Part shown: positions 15,201-15,380 of the stretch, piece by piece
Numbering within the stretch: the stretch's first letter is position 1
How the letters are laid out: each line of letters opens with the position of its first letter
Origin: JALZDI01 sp036259355
GTDB taxonomy: Bacteria > Actinomycetota > Actinomycetes > Propionibacteriales > Nocardioidaceae
DNA length: 15,380 nucleotides
Assembly (NCBI GenBank): GCA_036259355.1
Contig: DATABY010000030.1
Span: 1 to 15,380, forward strand
Direction of reading: 5' to 3'
Translations under genes and position numbers: made by a program
The notes under the pieces: model-generated
The model's input: only the letters and a program-made list of their open reading frames with translations
The model's database searches: none
Told to the model about the DNA's origin: nothing

Positions 15201-15348
15201 CCGGGCCGGCTACCTGGAGAAGACCAGCAGCCACAACGAGATCCGGCTCGCCTACGCGTCGGCGGCGCGGTGGTACCGCATGGCCGGGGTGGACCGGCTG
15301 GCTCGGCGTACCGAGCGGGCCGTGGGCCCGCAGATGCGGGCCAGCTGA
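12202..15348 (+). CDS. Large AfsR/SARP-like transcriptional regulator with BTAD and degenerate NTPase domain
   Basis: A 1048-residue cytosolic regulator. Residues about 5-100 form an OmpR-type winged-helix DNA-binding domain, and 101-247 the bacterial transcriptional activator domain (BTAD), ending in ELGADPSAQT. FVGRDGEL at 259-266 opens a STAND/AAA_16-like domain. Its P-loop reads GQPGTGRE (289-296), with Arg and Glu in place of the usual Lys and Ser/Thr. The Walker B position is LVLRLPPVE (337-345) instead of a strand ending in acidic residues, so nucleotide hydrolysis is doubtful. From about 550 onward the protein is a helical, TPR-like repeat region rich in Ala, Leu and Glu. Relatives (AfsR, SARP/LAL-like regulators) activate secondary metabolism or developmental genes. 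The start ATG 12202 has GGGGG eight bases upstream. The long structured leader suggests post-transcriptional control. No biosynthetic cluster is visible here. Confidence 0.88.
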   Translation: MESIDRIEIRLLGPLYVRRADSTLVEPGAWRTGKTLDLLRLLALDADQPVSVPSLLEKLWPDVDEAHGRASLRTAASQLRRALHSDCIERRLGGLVLRHVWVDATAFRSLAVEAKSALRERRLARVVALTREAEALYVSDFTAHDDGSGWALEARESLAAVRRALLVDAAECAIELHWMRDGVELANKALLADPCAERAHRALMQAYAGLGETEQALRAFERCRQMLAEELGADPSAQTRAIHMQVLAGHQDMPDALPFVGRDGELARLTAILGKSLGAEGPSLVCVSGQPGTGREALAQEASDRIGAHSAEATVSDSGGLPTIDELRRVSAEGEPLVLRLPPVETITSGAAATLVHTLSSLDSLVTVVLPVSPNGAQVLSEASVRAGGEPAAVVEVGPLMQDDLAALASTVLSGPVMPHLVQTLQKEAGGLVGQSISVLRSWLYGGRIASTAKGLALAPRRTTDDADLTVQPLVRRVLEQLSPSELEALHFTALITRPVTPSMVAPLVEGDVEGDTVARTLDRLVDLGVLGLDTRGYSFRNPLVQDAVASWIRPTVRRRLNWRIAEEGHLPTEDRVRHWLEAGESKLACAAALEAANAALTQGRPHDARSHLNQMIALADGLESSPTDQVAVFEMLGDTCLACGLREEARQAFTVALSAATTLGLPATGRLTGKAEAAERGLAVPDDGDVTPSLLQITPASGCSPEVEDTLREALEEAQDNVTRVEARLRLAEIVALPRRELALARTLTDDAALLAETPDQAARACILRHLPDVLLGSGGSALECLEDAAQQAQQCEDDDLRATVTLTRTIAAHHRGLPSFAELAASVDLARSGPAGLDPATVLIRAYAERGMLTEARRLAKVSQPSDAPLGEQARMLSLAVLQEAEGETDAALQMLRRAIDHALDTGCLLQLPEIVARTIRLEVAADPRSAVEHFELFDWAVGGSTDQANETCQKLLARSAVRAERLEFDRAAASAAIAAEVAEKQEAPLLAAQAHLARAGYLEKTSSHNEIRLAYASAARWYRMAGVDRLARRTERAVGPQMRAS

Positions 15349-15380
15349 CGGGGCCGAGAACCGCTCAGCGGGCGGGCGGC

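Noticed and set aside
13246..15234. 662-codon minus-strand frame opposite the large regulator
   Set aside because: Composition is Arg/Gln/Gly/His-rich without motifs, and the plus-strand regulator has clear domains over the same bases.
15349..15380. TCA near 15365 as the stop of a convergent minus-strand gene
   Set aside because: Only about 15 bases of it are inside the window, too little to support a gene.

Overview
The window is GC-rich throughout, with strong third-position G/C and long spurious open frames opposite real genes. Gene content points to a high-GC actinobacterium. A DUF222/HNH (13E12-repeat type) tail, a mycobacterial-type penicillin-binding lipoprotein, an alpha-methylacyl-CoA racemase very close to the mycobacterial MCR, and a BTAD/SARP-type giant regulator together suggest Nocardioidaceae or a near relative. 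That placement is inference; no rRNA or marker gene is present.

Layout, left to right. (1) 1-206 is the tail of an HNH endonuclease-like gene. (2) 276-1370 (+) is an exported GH18-like glycosidase, meeting tail to tail at 20 bp a run of four minus-strand genes. These are, in transcription order, a racemase (6722-5541), a beta-propeller lipoprotein (5455-4142), a short-chain dehydrogenase (4094-3351) and a penicillin-binding lipoprotein (3298-1391). (3) At 6723-6768 the racemase diverges from an RlmA-type rRNA methyltransferase (6769-7599, +); this gap holds a promoter-like pair and a perfect TGACAG-N5-CTGTCA palindrome. (4) glpK (9184-7667, -) and glpD (9261-10979, +) are divergent and form a glycerol catabolism unit: kinase, then FAD-dependent glycerol-3-phosphate dehydrogenase. 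(5) A minus-strand pair of a previously easy-to-miss 51-codon ORF (11659-11504) and a short type I signal peptidase (11496-10996) sits tail to tail with glpD. (6) A 542-bp non-coding stretch (11660-12201), visibly less GC-rich than the genes, separates this pair from a divergent 1048-aa AfsR/SARP-like regulator (12202-15348).

The most unusual part is the last one. The leader in front of the big regulator contains a row of perfect small stem-loops and then one large imperfect hairpin at 12108-12177, in which 26 consecutive bases of the 3' arm are all paired, ending about 12 bases before the ribosome binding site. The regulator has the fold order DNA-binding domain, BTAD, NTPase-like domain and helical repeats, but both the Walker A and Walker B motifs are degenerate. 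Together with the divergent small ORF/signal peptidase pair, this is the best candidate for an undescribed regulatory module. The remaining genes are recognisable housekeeping or accessory metabolism. No CRISPR array, tRNA, rRNA, insertion sequence or phage gene was seen.
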